In this document: in pieces, positions 1 through 8,202 of the stretch | Layout: the number at the start of each line of letters is the position of its first letter | Numbering within the stretch: the first letter of the stretch is position 1 | NCBI GenBank assembly: GCA_030066015.1 | Contig: JASJCL010000024.1 | Location: 1 to 49,747, forward strand | Direction: 5' to 3' | DNA from: Desulfosarcinaceae bacterium | Lineage (GTDB): Bacteria; Desulfobacterota; Desulfobacteria; Desulfobacterales; Desulfosarcinaceae | DNA: 49,747 bases | Program-made: the position numbers and the translations under genes | Notes under the pieces: generated by a model | What the model was told of the DNA's origin: nothing | What the model saw: only the letters and a program-made list of their open reading frames with translations | Databases searched by the model: none

Positions 1-473
1 CCCTTCTCCTCGGCCGCCAGCGCTTCAGCCTCCCACTCCTCGGAGAGCTTGGCCAGAAAGTCATCCCCCCGCGGACTGGTCTCGGTCAGGACGGATTCCC
101 CGCAGCTGCCGTAGAATCCCACCGCCGAGGCGGACAGCAGGAGCGCCTCCGCTGCGTCCGGCAGGGCGGCCACCAGATGGCGGGTGGTGCGGACTCGGCT
201 GGTGCGCAACTTGGTTTTGTAGTTCTCGGTCCAGGGGTGGAAGATGGTCCGGCCGGCAAGGTTGAGGATCAGGTCGGCTTTGGGCACATCTTCCTGCCAT
301 GGTCCCGGTTCCGTCGTATCGGCCGATAGGTAGGTAAAGCGTTCATCGGTCAGGTTAGGATGCCGTCTGCGGCCGCCGGTAGCGGTGATCTGCACCGAAT
401 CGTCGGCCTCAAGAAAGTGTTTCGCCAGGTAGGTCCCGATAAATCCGGAACCGCCGGTGATGAATATGTGCAT
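1..473 (-). CDS. NAD-dependent epimerase/dehydratase-like protein (TIGR01777 type), 3' part outside window
   Basis: The N-terminal 157 residues are visible; the rest lies before base 1. The protein starts MHIFITGGSGFIGTYLAKHF, a Rossmann-fold GGxGFIG nucleotide-binding loop. It continues with LILNLAGRTIFHPW and LLSASAVGFYGSCGE, which are landmarks of the SulA/YfcH (TIGR01777) branch of extended short-chain dehydrogenases. Substrates in this branch are mostly unknown. The ATG at 471-473 (complement) is the natural start because the fold begins at residue 2. It lies 114 bases downstream of the enoyl-CoA hydratase-like gene on the same strand and could be cotranscribed with it. The family assignment is good; the specific reaction is not known. 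Confidence 0.85.
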   Translation of the reverse strand, partial: MHIFITGGSGFIGTYLAKHFLEADDSVQITATGGRRRHPNLTDERFTYLSADTTEPGPWQEDVPKADLILNLAGRTIFHPWTENYKTKLRTSRVRTTRHLVAALPDAAEALLLSASAVGFYGSCGESVLTETSPRGDDFLAKLSEEWEAEALAAEEK

Positions 474-586
474 GCGCTCCTCCGGAAATGGTGTGGGTCA
501 CTCCACGGTCACCGCCGCCCGAACTGGTCCGGGCCGCACCTTGGTCGGCTGGAATCGTCCTGCAAGACACGCCCCTCAACGGCTCG

Positions 587-1303
587 TCAACCAATATTGA
601 ACTGCCCGGATTCGATGTAGGCCACGTCCTCCACGTCGATGGCATGCACGATACCTTGGTTGAGGCGGGCCTTCATCTCCCTGAGGACCTCGCGCCGTTT
701 GTTTTGTCCCTTGGCGAACATCAGGGTTTGGTTCATGAGCTCGTCGATATGGCAGGCTTTGCGGATGATGTGATGGGCCTCGCACTGCTCCGCCGTCAGG
801 CGAACGCCGGTCAACTCCATCTCTTCAACCATATAGTAGGGCATGGCCTTTTTCAACAGAGCGTTCATGCCGGGCAGAAATGGGATGCCCAGGTCCACCT
901 CCGGGAAGCAGAAGTAACCGCGGTCGGAGCGCATGAAGCGAAAATCGAAAGCGCAGGCGAGAATGGCACCACCGGCGAAGGCGTGGCCGTTGATGGCGGC
1001 AATGGTGGTCAGGGGGTAGGTCACCACGCGGCGGAAGAGCTGGTTGAGCTGGTAGAAAAACTGCTTGGCCGTCACCCCGTCCTCCGCCTGGATCACCGGT
1101 ACGAGCCACTCCAAGTCGATACCGTTGGAGAAGATTTTCTCGTGCGCGGCGGTCACCACCAGGGTGGTTGCCGCCGTATCGGTCTCGACCGTGTCAAGGG
1201 CTGCCAGAAAGGCATCCAGGAATTGGGGGTTGTAGCGGTTCTCACCGCAGTTGAGGGTCAGGATGGCGACATGCTCCTCCTGGGTGATATCGATGACGGC
1301 CAT
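587..1303 (-). CDS. Enoyl-CoA hydratase/isomerase family protein
   Basis: A 238-residue crotonase-fold protein. The oxyanion-hole region reads AAHEKIFSNGIDLEWL (residues about 52-67), and the second signature is NGHAFAGGAILACAFDFRFM (about 104-123). The following FPEVDLGIPFLPG segment also fits the family. This version resembles the short, isomerase-like crotonases (delta3-delta2-enoyl-CoA isomerase type) more than classic FadB hydratase domains, so isomerisation of unsaturated acyl-CoA is a reasonable but unproven role. A strong GGAGGAG ribosome binding site sits 7 bases before the ATG at 1303. No other beta-oxidation gene is adjacent. A long plus-strand reading frame over the same DNA is a codon-bias shadow. 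Confidence 0.88.
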   Translation of the reverse strand: MAVIDITQEEHVAILTLNCGENRYNPQFLDAFLAALDTVETDTAATTLVVTAAHEKIFSNGIDLEWLVPVIQAEDGVTAKQFFYQLNQLFRRVVTYPLTTIAAINGHAFAGGAILACAFDFRFMRSDRGYFCFPEVDLGIPFLPGMNALLKKAMPYYMVEEMELTGVRLTAEQCEAHHIIRKACHIDELMNQTLMFAKGQNKRREVLREMKARLNQGIVHAIDVEDVAYIESGQFNIG

Positions 1304-1415
1304 GGCGGTGTCTCCTCCATTGGGGTAGATGTTAGCGGAAGAAACATTAGCCCAAAGGCCAGCCCGATGACAAGGAGAAAAGGGGCCGGCTGCGGACCGC
1401 GGGTGCGATCCACCA

Positions 1416-1459
1416 AATGAGAAAGCCCCGGTTTCGCATGAAACCGGGGCTTTCTCATT
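1416..1459 (-). terminator. Terminator hairpin behind the selenoprotein gene
   Basis: Two perfectly complementary 20-base arms (1416-1435 and 1440-1459) enclose a 4-base loop, with a GC-rich core of CCCCGG. The hairpin begins 17 bases past the TAG stop of the HesB-like gene, which is transcribed leftward. The U tract after the stem is short, so termination efficiency is uncertain, but stem length and placement make it a convincing transcript end. Confidence 0.8.
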
Positions 1460-1475
1460 CAGGAAGCGTTATCCG

Positions 1476-1790
1476 CTAGGAGCAGCAGGTGTTTTGCGTG
1501 CCGCAGCTCGTGCAGCCGGGGCCGAAATCGATGTTGCAGTCGAGTTTGAAACCGTACATATGGAAATCTACCTTGATCGGTTGTGCCTTCTCCATAAACT
1601 CTTTGTTTACGATGTACTTGAATCCGTCAACATCGAAGGTATCGTCGTTGTCGTTAGGCTCATCCAGAGCCATGGCCAAACCGGGGCCGCCTCACCCGCC
1701 CTCGTTCAAAAAGATGCGGATCGGCTGCACCTCCTTGCCTTTGAAATACTCGGCAATTTGCTGAGTGGCCGCTTCAGTTACTTCCAGCAT
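1476..1790 (-). CDS. HesB/IscA-like selenoprotein, UGA at codon 33 read as selenocysteine
   Basis: A 104-residue HesB-like protein results if the in-frame TGA at 1694-1692 is read through. The first 32 residues (MLEVTEAATQQIAEYFKGKE... to LNEGG) and the 71 after the TGA (GGPGLAMALDEPNDNDD... to the C-terminal SCGTQNTCCS) form one continuous IscA-type fold. The TGA takes the place of the conserved HesB-domain cysteine in the xGG-x-GGPG loop. A family of HesB-like (seleno)proteins with exactly this substitution is known (TIGR01911). A candidate bacterial SECIS hairpin lies just after the TGA. HesB/IscA proteins act in Fe-S cluster assembly; the role of the selenium form is not established. The real stop is TAG. 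A conventional gene caller would report only the fragment starting at 1679. Confidence 0.85.
1657..1671 (-). promoter_or_regulatory. Candidate bacterial SECIS element
   Basis: In the mRNA sense, a five-base-pair stem GGCUC/GAGCC closes a five-base UGGAU loop. The loop starts 25 bases after the UGA of the HesB-like gene. Published bacterial SECIS rules ask for an apical loop with a G in its first two bases at about 16-37 bases from the UGA; both hold here. A weaker lower helix (GUU/AAC) may extend the stem. It lies within the coding region, as is normal for bacteria, where SelB binds it. Confidence 0.7.
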
Positions 1791-1859
1791 GATGTTGTAC
1801 CTCCCTTGTGGTGAGATTGGGCTCGTGTGGCGGTGAGCCAGGCCGCTAAACCGAGCAAG

Positions 1860-1888
1860 AACTTAACCATGGGCCGACCCATTGTCAA
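1860..1888 (-). promoter_or_regulatory. Candidate promoter with dyad for the selenoprotein gene
   Basis: Reading leftward, a perfect TTGACA -35 box (1888-1883) is followed at 17 bases by TAAGTT (1865-1860), a weak -10. The spacer begins with the near-palindrome ATGGGTCGGCCCAT (1882-1869), directly against the -35 box, where a regulator could bind. The predicted transcript has a leader of about 60-70 bases before the ATG at 1790. This is pattern evidence only. Confidence 0.4.
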
Positions 1889-2055
1889 TTCAGATTTGAT
1901 ATCCTCTTCCGCTGACCTGGCGAGCCACCTGCCATCGGCATCTGCGGCCGCACCTCGTCCGCCGGTGTCCCGTTCAGCGGCAGGGCCAGCGGCATGATGC
2001 GGGATTTTGTCCACGCCGTAAAGAATGCCGTGGAATAACCGATACTCATGACATC

Positions 2056-3924
2056 ATGGGAACGAACACACTTGATCAGGCGTTGGCCCTATTCGATCGA
2101 CGCTTCGGCCTTGTCGCCGTCCACAAGGGGTTGGTGCCCCGGCAGACCCTCAAGCGCGTCCTGCGCGAATATACCGCCCGCTGCAATGCCGGCGATCCGG
2201 TATCGGTGTGGGACCTCATGCGCGAAGAGGGCTTCGTGAGCAAATCGGAAATGGACCATGTGCTGCCCGCTGTGGTTGGCCGGAGCGTCCCGTCGGGCAC
2301 TGCCGAGGTCGAACAGGAGCGCTCCGACAGCGCCGCCGCCGCTGCCGTAAAGGCGCCCAAAGCGATGGAGACCGGGGTGGCCCTCACGGTGAGTGAAGAC
2401 AAACTGACAGCCCACATCCGGGTGAAGGCCGGCGGCGTCGGCGGTCTGAACCTCCTCAAACTGAAGGCGCACCTGACGGATCGTGATGTTGCCCACGGCC
2501 TCGTTGGCGATGCAGAGATGATCGCATTTCTGGAAGCGGACGTACCCAACGCTGAGTTGCTGGTGGCCCAAGGCTCCCCGCCCATAGAGGGACAGCCGGA
2601 CGAACTGCAGTGCCACTTCGATACCAATCCGCATCGCATCGGTACCCTACTCGAAGACGGCAGCATGGACTGGAAGGATCGCGGGGAGATCCCCCAAGCG
2701 GCCGAAGGCGATCTGCTGGCGGAGATCAAGCCCGGTACGCCAGGGAGCCCCGGAGTAGATGTTTACGGTCACGTCGTGGCCCCCGATGCGGGCAAGCGGA
2801 TGCGCGTGCGGGCCGGCAAAGGGGCACGGCTGGATGAGGAGGGCATTCGGATCTATGCCGCCCGCGACGGGCAGCCCAGCCTCAACCTCAACAACAAGAT
2901 CATGGTCCTCCCGGTACTCAAGATACGGGGTGACGTGGGCATCGAAACCGGGCATGTGGAGTTCGATGGCCACGTGGAGATACCCGGTGGGGTGCAAGCC
3001 GGCTACCGTGTGCGCGCCGAGAGCCTCGCGGCAGGTGAAATCCACAGCGATGATGTGATTGTCAAAGGGGACGTGATTGTTCGCGGCGGCATATACGGCG
3101 CCCGCATCAAGGCCAGTGGCAATCTCAAAGCCCACCATGTCAACCGTTCCCACCTACTGGTTCAGGGGGACATCGTTATCAAGAAGGAGTTGGTGGATTC
3201 CCATGCCCAGGCCGGTGGTCGCTGTCTGTTGGATGGCGGCGTGATTCTCGCTTCGGAGGTCTCTGCCGCCAAGGGCATCGCCAGCGGTGATGTGGGCGCT
3301 GAGAGCGCCAATGACAGCTTCCTCCAGGTGGGTAAAGATCCGTGGCTCAAGGAGGCCATCGCCGAAAAGCGTGCCCAGCTGAAGGAGAACGACCTACGCG
3401 CAGAAGATCTGACGAAGCGGGTTGCCGCCCTCAAGCATCAGGGGGACTCGGTGAGCACCGAACTGGGCGAGGTGGCGCAGGTTCAGGACAAGCAGATGGT
3501 GGCCCGGCGGGAAATGCAGGAGCAGATCAAGCGGGAGAAGCGCAAGCCCACGGCCAAGGAGCAGATCCTCATTAAGACCCTCGGTCGTGAGATGGAGAAG
3601 ATCGATGAAAAGGTGGCCTGCCTCATGGATGAGGAGGAGTGCATCGACAGTGATCTGGTCACCCTAGAGGCGGAGCGCGCCGCCTGCGCCGAGACCGCCG
3701 AGCGGCTTCAGGTGGAGATCGACACCCTCACCCGGGCTGCCAAGGCCAATCCCAGCCACACCCAGATCAAGATTAGCGGCAGAATCTACGAACACACCGG
3801 CATCCGGGGTTTTCATGCCCGGCTCACCATGAAGGAAACCCTCTCCCGGTGCGTCATCAGCGAAAAGCTGGATAGCGATCCAGCCTCCTCCCGAAAGTGG
3901 TATATGGCCATCAAGCCCCTTTGA
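2056..3924 (+). CDS. FapA/DUF342 family protein
   Basis: A 622-residue protein with three parts. Residues about 1-75 form a helical region (MGTNTLDQALALFDRR...). Residues about 105-420 match the DUF342/FapA domain, with repeated short beta-strand units such as GHVEFDGHVEIPGGVQAGY and GDVIVRGGIYGARIKASG that look like a right-handed solenoid. Residues about 430-565 are a long, highly charged coiled coil, and a short C-terminal strand region follows. DUF342 proteins include the flagellar assembly protein FapA and relatives of polymer-forming bactofilin type; they are cytoplasmic or membrane-associated and their role is poorly defined. No flagellar gene is nearby. The start codon is not supported by a strong ribosome binding site; an ATG at 2048 is out of frame. 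Confidence 0.85.
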   Translation: MGTNTLDQALALFDRRFGLVAVHKGLVPRQTLKRVLREYTARCNAGDPVSVWDLMREEGFVSKSEMDHVLPAVVGRSVPSGTAEVEQERSDSAAAAAVKAPKAMETGVALTVSEDKLTAHIRVKAGGVGGLNLLKLKAHLTDRDVAHGLVGDAEMIAFLEADVPNAELLVAQGSPPIEGQPDELQCHFDTNPHRIGTLLEDGSMDWKDRGEIPQAAEGDLLAEIKPGTPGSPGVDVYGHVVAPDAGKRMRVRAGKGARLDEEGIRIYAARDGQPSLNLNNKIMVLPVLKIRGDVGIETGHVEFDGHVEIPGGVQAGYRVRAESLAAGEIHSDDVIVKGDVIVRGGIYGARIKASGNLKAHHVNRSHLLVQGDIVIKKELVDSHAQAGGRCLLDGGVILASEVSAAKGIASGDVGAESANDSFLQVGKDPWLKEAIAEKRAQLKENDLRAEDLTKRVAALKHQGDSVSTELGEVAQVQDKQMVARREMQEQIKREKRKPTAKEQILIKTLGREMEKIDEKVACLMDEEECIDSDLVTLEAERAACAETAERLQVEIDTLTRAAKANPSHTQIKISGRIYEHTGIRGFHARLTMKETLSRCVISEKLDSDPASSRKWYMAIKPL

Positions 3925-4088
3925 GCCATCCGCATCCCCCGCACAACCCAACGAAACCGCGGTCGCGTTGACCACGACTCCGCCGCCGCAAGCTGGGCGC
4001 GTTGACGGCTGCGAGCGGAATACGATTTCGGGTTGCCAATGGCGGATGCGTGCTGCGGGATCAGCCCCTTGACCGCTTGGCCGCCGTT

Positions 4089-5465
4089 TCAGCCTGCAGC
4101 GGGTTCCTCCGAGGGGAGGGCGACAAAGATGCGCCCGGCGATCTTGCCGTGCTGGTGGATTTTCTGGAGGGAATCGATCAGCTTGCCATTGAGGCGCAGT
4201 CCTTTGGACATGAGCGGTTGCCCATTTTCCAGATAGATCGCCTTGCGCAGGGTCATGCCCGCCTGCAGCTCCTCCACGCCGACCCATTTCTCACGCGCAT
4301 CCGCAGCAGCTTCCCCAGTGAGGGCTCGCTCCACCATTTCGACCACTTGGGTATCGTAGCGCGTACCGGCGCCCTCGGCCAGGAATTGCTCCGCCACCGC
4401 TTTGCGCAAGGCGTCGCCATCGGCGCCGGGCAGGCCCGCCACCGTATCGGCGGAGAGCCATTTTGCCGCCAGGGTCTGGATCTCCCCCGCGTCGTCGGGC
4501 CACAGGTCGACGATGCGGCAGTAGTCCGAAACGGCGCACAGGATACGCGCGCCCAGGGGAATCTCGTCGCCCCGGCGCTGGTTGGGATAGCCGCTGCCGT
4601 CCATGTATTCATGGTGATTGAGGATGATCTCGCTCACCGCCGCGTAGGTGGCCACCGATTCGAAGCAGACGGCGGCGATGACCGGATGGTGGGAATAGAC
4701 GCTGAAGGCATGGGCTTCCATGTCGCTGAGTCGGTCTTGGAGCATCTCATCGGGCATGCCGATGAGGCCCACGTCGTGAAAGAGGCCGGCAATTTCGATA
4801 TGATCGCACGCTTGATTGGAGAGGGACATCTGCTGGGCGACCCGCCGTGAGAGACGGCCCACGTGGATCAGGTAGTCTCCCAGCGGCGGCGACAGCATTT
4901 CGACCAGTGCGGATAGGAGGCGGAATGCCTCCATGAAGCTGTCATCGAACTCCTCCTTCTGTCTGATCAACTGATGGGAGCGCTCCAATACCTTGTGCTC
5001 CAGGTTCTTGTTGAGCTTCTGGAGCTCCTCGTTCTGCTGCTGAATGACCAGCGCCATCTCGCGGTTTTCCCGCTGGAGCCGCATCTGCTCGATGGTCTGG
5101 CGGATGTGGAGCAGGAGTTCTTCATCGTTCCACGGTTTTTCCAGGTAACGGTGGATCTCGCCCTTGTTGATGGCGTCCACCAGGGCTGCATAGTCGGAGT
5201 AACCGGTGAGGAGAAAGCGCCCTGCGTCGGGCAGCACCGCTTTTGCTTTCTCCAGGAACTGGGCCCCGTTCATCTCGGCCATGCGCTGGTCGGAGATGAT
5301 CAGATCAATGGGCGCATCGGCCGCATCGAGGGCGGCCAATCCGGCTTGTCCGCTCTCGGCCACCTCGACGGTGTAGCCCGCCCGCCGCAGAAGGCGCTCC
5401 AGTGCTTTGCGGATCGAGGCCTCGTCGTCGACAACCAGGATGCGGTGGGCCGGTTTTTCGCTCAT
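4089..5465 (-). CDS. Response regulator with HD-GYP output domain
   Basis: A 458-residue two-domain signalling protein. The receiver domain (about 8-122) has the acidic pair D13-D14, phospho-acceptor D59 (IISDQRM) and the switch lysine in LEKPWND. A coiled linker (about 125-180) leads to an HD-GYP domain with LFHDVGLIGMPDEM and HHEYMDGSGYP. Such domains usually hydrolyse cyclic di-GMP. The normal HDxGK motif here reads HDVGL, so the lysine is missing, while the metal-binding HD pair and the GYP motif are kept. It is the third gene of a leftward unit with the macro-domain and FmdB-type genes (gaps of 38 and 30 bases). A GGAG precedes the ATG by 8 bases. The partner kinase is not in the window. 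Confidence 0.9.
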   Translation of the reverse strand: MSEKPAHRILVVDDEASIRKALERLLRRAGYTVEVAESGQAGLAALDAADAPIDLIISDQRMAEMNGAQFLEKAKAVLPDAGRFLLTGYSDYAALVDAINKGEIHRYLEKPWNDEELLLHIRQTIEQMRLQRENREMALVIQQQNEELQKLNKNLEHKVLERSHQLIRQKEEFDDSFMEAFRLLSALVEMLSPPLGDYLIHVGRLSRRVAQQMSLSNQACDHIEIAGLFHDVGLIGMPDEMLQDRLSDMEAHAFSVYSHHPVIAAVCFESVATYAAVSEIILNHHEYMDGSGYPNQRRGDEIPLGARILCAVSDYCRIVDLWPDDAGEIQTLAAKWLSADTVAGLPGADGDALRKAVAEQFLAEGAGTRYDTQVVEMVERALTGEAAADAREKWVGVEELQAGMTLRKAIYLENGQPLMSKGLRLNGKLIDSLQKIHQHGKIAGRIFVALPSEEPAAG

Positions 5466-5503
5466 GATGGTGCTCCAATGCTAGAGATTACCGCATTCGT
5501 CTC

Positions 5504-6037
5504 TCAAACCCGTAAACCGCGCTGCCGCAGATAGGCGGCGTAGGCCTCTCTGTCCTGCTCGGAAAAAAGAACGAAGAACAGGGTTGCGGGAAAGGGGTGC
5601 TCGGCGAGAAATGCGCAACAGGTGTCCACGGCCACCCGACATGCTTTTTCGATGGGATATCCGTAAACGCCGCAGCTGATGGCGGGGAAAGCGATGCTGG
5701 CGAGTTCTCTGTCGGCGGCGAGACCCAGGCTGCTCCGGTAACAGCCGGCCAGCAGGTCGCGGTCCTGCCGCCGGCCGCTGTACACCGGGCCCACGGTATG
5801 AATCACATGGCGGGCCGGCAGATTGTAACCCGCGGTGATGCGCGCCTCTCCCGTGGGGCAGCCACCCAGGCTGCGGCATTCCGCCAGCAGTCGCGGACCG
5901 GCGGCCCGATGGATGGCGCCATCGACGCCGCCGCCGCCGAGCAGACGGGTGTTGGCCGCATTGACAATGGCATCCACCGTCATCCGGGTGATATCGCCCT
6001 GTTTCAGAAAGATGCGGTCGCCCAACGCATCAACCAT
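5504..6037 (-). CDS. Macro-domain protein, YmdB-like O-acetyl-ADP-ribose deacetylase
   Basis: A 177-residue stand-alone macro domain. GDITRMTVDAIVNAAN near the start, the glycine-rich GGGGVDGAIHRAAG loop, and the C-terminal AISCGVYGYPIEKA motif are the hallmarks of the MacroD/YmdB class, which binds ADP-ribose and hydrolyses O-acetyl-ADP-ribose or removes mono-ADP-ribose. The AAN and GGGGVDGAI catalytic loops look intact. A GGAAGG ribosome binding site precedes the ATG. It lies between the FmdB-type gene and the HD-GYP regulator in one leftward transcription unit; the functional link among the three is unknown. Confidence 0.93.
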   Translation of the reverse strand: MVDALGDRIFLKQGDITRMTVDAIVNAANTRLLGGGGVDGAIHRAAGPRLLAECRSLGGCPTGEARITAGYNLPARHVIHTVGPVYSGRRQDRDLLAGCYRSSLGLAADRELASIAFPAISCGVYGYPIEKACRVAVDTCCAFLAEHPFPATLFFVLFSEQDREAYAAYLRQRGLRV

Positions 6038-6067
6038 CGCTGCCTTCCCAACGCGTCATGCATACCT

Positions 6068-6562
6068 CTACAGGTCGTAAAGGGTTTCGTCCCGTCCAGG
6101 GGCGGTGCGCCGCAGTCCTTTGGCGCCCTTCTTGCCGCCGGGCAGCATGAAGGGGTCTTCACTCTCCAGCAGATCGCCCATCTCGGCCTCGATCTGGTCC
6201 GGGTCTTCGCCGGCCTCCATGCGCCGCAACGCCTCCTGCATACCGGGTCCCAGCTCCATGCCCGTCATGTCGGTCAGCTTGCGCATGAGATCGGCCGCCT
6301 GGCGGGGATCGTCCTCATCGATCTTGTCGGCTTGACCGGCCAACATCTGCATGGCCTGCTCCATTTTACCCTCGTCAAAGGGCAGGTCGTCCAGATCGTC
6401 ATCCTCCTTGGCGCGGCCACCGATGGCGAAGGGTGAGAGCTGACGAGAGAGGGGGCCGTTGCTGCACTTGGGGCAATCGGGGCGCTTGTCGGTATTGATA
6501 CTGCTCGAGAAGAAATTGAAGATCATGTGGCAATCTTGGCAGTAGAATTCATATATCGGCAT
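6068..6562 (-). CDS. FmdB-type zinc-ribbon protein
   Basis: A 164-residue protein. The first about 45 residues are a classic FmdB/CxxC_CxxC_SSSS zinc ribbon: MPIYEFYCQDC with C8/C11 and a second CPKC knuckle (C30/C33). The rest is an acidic region rich in Asp, Glu and Met with no recognised fold. Related proteins are common in deltaproteobacteria and are often called regulatory protein FmdB, but their role is not established. The start at 6562 is chosen because the ribbon begins at residue 1 and an AGGA lies upstream; a 54-residue in-frame extension to 6724 is not family-like. It is the first gene of the leftward unit with the macro-domain and HD-GYP genes. Confidence 0.85.
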   Translation of the reverse strand: MPIYEFYCQDCHMIFNFFSSSINTDKRPDCPKCSNGPLSRQLSPFAIGGRAKEDDDLDDLPFDEGKMEQAMQMLAGQADKIDEDDPRQAADLMRKLTDMTGMELGPGMQEALRRMEAGEDPDQIEAEMGDLLESEDPFMLPGGKKGAKGLRRTAPGRDETLYDL

Positions 6563-6870
6563 ACGGTGTTCCTCGACGTTCGGCCGGCAGGTCGCCGCTG
6601 ACTGGGGTGATGGTCGCGCTGTCCGCTGCTCTGAAGGCCCGCCAACGGTCGCGGTGCGCCACGAAGCGGTGCCCCTCCCGCAGGAAGCTGTGCAAAAATA
6701 CTGAACTCGGGAGGTATTTGTCAAGCTTTCAAGCCCTTAACGAATGTGCTGGTGTGATTGACTTGCCGTGGACCTTCTGGTAGGAAGCGGCGCAAGCGAT
6801 TATGCCCGCCGCCGGACCACGGCGACGATACATCCATGCAGCGACAAATGGGGAAAGGATAGCAGCGCAT
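6563..6870. other. Divergent intergenic region between FmdB-type gene and ndk
   Basis: About 308 bases with no recognisable gene. It must hold the promoters of both flanking units. On the plus strand a TTGACT (6758-6763) is followed after 17 bases by TAGGAA (6781-6786), a weak candidate promoter for ndk. An AT-richer patch around 6690-6750 is the other likely promoter zone. Neither is convincing alone. Confidence 0.4.
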
Positions 6871-7290
6871 ATGGAAACCACATTGGCCATCGTAAAACCC
6901 GACGGCGTCTCCCGCGGACTGGTGGGCGAGGTGCTCAAGCGCATCGAGAACGCCGGCTTGAAGATCGCCGCCCTGAAGATGATCCAGATGACCACTGCTC
7001 AGGCACAGGGCTTCTATGCCGTGCACAGGGAGCGTCCCTTCTTTGAGAGCCTCACCCAATTCATGACCAGCGGTCCGGTGGTGGTGATGATGCTCAAGGG
7101 TGACGGGGCGATCGCCCAATGGCGCGACATGATGGGCGCCACCAACTACAAGGAGGCCGCCGAGGGTACCATCCGCAGAGAGTATGCCACCGACATCGAG
7201 AAGAACGTGGTCCACGGTTCGGATGCCCCCGAAACCGCCGCCTTCGAGTTGGGCTATTTCTTCAACGCCTTCGAGATCATGGCGGAATGA
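6871..7290 (+). CDS. ndk: Nucleoside diphosphate kinase
   Basis: A 139-residue protein that transfers the gamma-phosphate of NTPs to NDPs through a phospho-histidine. METTLAIVKPDGVSRGLVGE at the N-terminus and the active-site segment NVVHGSDAPETAAFELGYFF, with catalytic H115, are diagnostic, and the length is normal. An AAAGGA lies about 11 bases before the ATG at 6871. The TGA stop overlaps the start of trmJ (ATGA), so the two are cotranscribed and probably translationally coupled. Longer in-frame starts upstream are not family-like. Confidence 0.97.
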   Translation: METTLAIVKPDGVSRGLVGEVLKRIENAGLKIAALKMIQMTTAQAQGFYAVHRERPFFESLTQFMTSGPVVVMMLKGDGAIAQWRDMMGATNYKEAAEGTIRREYATDIEKNVVHGSDAPETAAFELGYFFNAFEIMAE

Positions 7291-8060
7291 CGCTCGGCGT
7301 TTGCCTCGACCACATCGCCATTGTCCTGCAGCGGCCCCGGTATCCCGAAAATATCGGGTCCGCCGCCAGGGCCATGCGCAACATGGGGATGCGGCGGCTG
7401 GTGGTGGTCGCCCCCGAGGACGATGATCTCCAGCGGATCTACCGCCTGGCAACCCACGCCGCGCGGGACGTGGTGGACGCGATGGTCCGCTGCGACAACC
7501 TGAAGGCCGCCTTGGGCGACTTCCAATATGTGGTGGGTACCACCGCCCGCCTGGGGGGCGAACGCAAGCGCATTGCCACGCCCGGCAGTATGGCCGCCGA
7601 GGTGGCCGACCTCAGTCAATCGAATCAGGTGGCGCTCCTCTTCGGCCCTGAAGATCGGGGCCTCAGCAACGAGGATCTGCGCCTCTGTCACAGTCTGGTG
7701 AATATCCCCACCGCCGACTTCGCCTCCCTCAATCTGGCCCAGGCCGTCATGGTGCTCTGCTACGAACTCTTCCAGACCCGCCTGCCCGCGCCCAAACCGG
7801 GCACCCCCCGCCTTGCCACCCGCCGCGAGCTGGACGGCATGTACGACCAGGTCAAGGAGATGCTGGTGCGCATCAACTACATCCAGCCCGAGAATCCCGA
7901 CTATTGGATGAACAAACTGCGCCACTGGTTCTCCCGCATGCACCTGCGGGGGGGCGAGGTGAGCATCATTCGCGGCATCTGCCGCCAGATGGACTGGTAC
8001 GCCGAAAAGCGCTATCGGGACGGTTTGGCTGCCGGGCAGGATAACGGCAAAAGCGAATAG
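7287..8060 (+). CDS. trmJ: tRNA (cytidine/uridine-2'-O-)-methyltransferase TrmJ-like
   Basis: A 257-residue SPOUT-class RNA 2'-O-methyltransferase. It carries QRPRYPENIGSAARAMRNMG (motif 1), LLFGPEDRGLSNEDLRLC (motif 2) and IPTADFASLNLAQAVMVLCY (motif 3), which form the trefoil-knot S-adenosylmethionine site. The C-terminal helical extension (about 165-250) fits TrmJ, which methylates position 32 of tRNAs. The chosen ATG overlaps the ndk stop by four bases. An in-frame extension upstream would lie entirely within ndk and is rejected. The exact target nucleotide cannot be read from sequence. Confidence 0.92.
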   Translation: MTLGVCLDHIAIVLQRPRYPENIGSAARAMRNMGMRRLVVVAPEDDDLQRIYRLATHAARDVVDAMVRCDNLKAALGDFQYVVGTTARLGGERKRIATPGSMAAEVADLSQSNQVALLFGPEDRGLSNEDLRLCHSLVNIPTADFASLNLAQAVMVLCYELFQTRLPAPKPGTPRLATRRELDGMYDQVKEMLVRINYIQPENPDYWMNKLRHWFSRMHLRGGEVSIIRGICRQMDWYAEKRYRDGLAAGQDNGKSE

Positions 8061-8202
8061 TCGCGCGCCTTACCTTATCCGTTGGCTTTGCGCATCGTGG
8101 GGACACGCCTGCCCCTGAATCGGTCCTAGCGACCCATCGCCAATTCGGGTCGATCACACATATTGACGGCCCACCGTCGGTAACTTGGGTGCGGATGTGC
8201 AC

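Noticed and set aside
488-1420. Long plus-strand reading frame opposite the enoyl-CoA hydratase gene
   Set aside because: It has no family features and runs through the terminator of the selenoprotein gene. It is a shadow of GC-rich codon use; the minus-strand protein has clear crotonase motifs.
1692-1694. In-frame TGA in the HesB-like gene as a nonsense mutation
   Set aside because: Homology continues without decay on both sides, the TGA replaces the conserved cysteine as in known selenoproteins, and a properly placed hairpin follows. Selenocysteine insertion explains it better.
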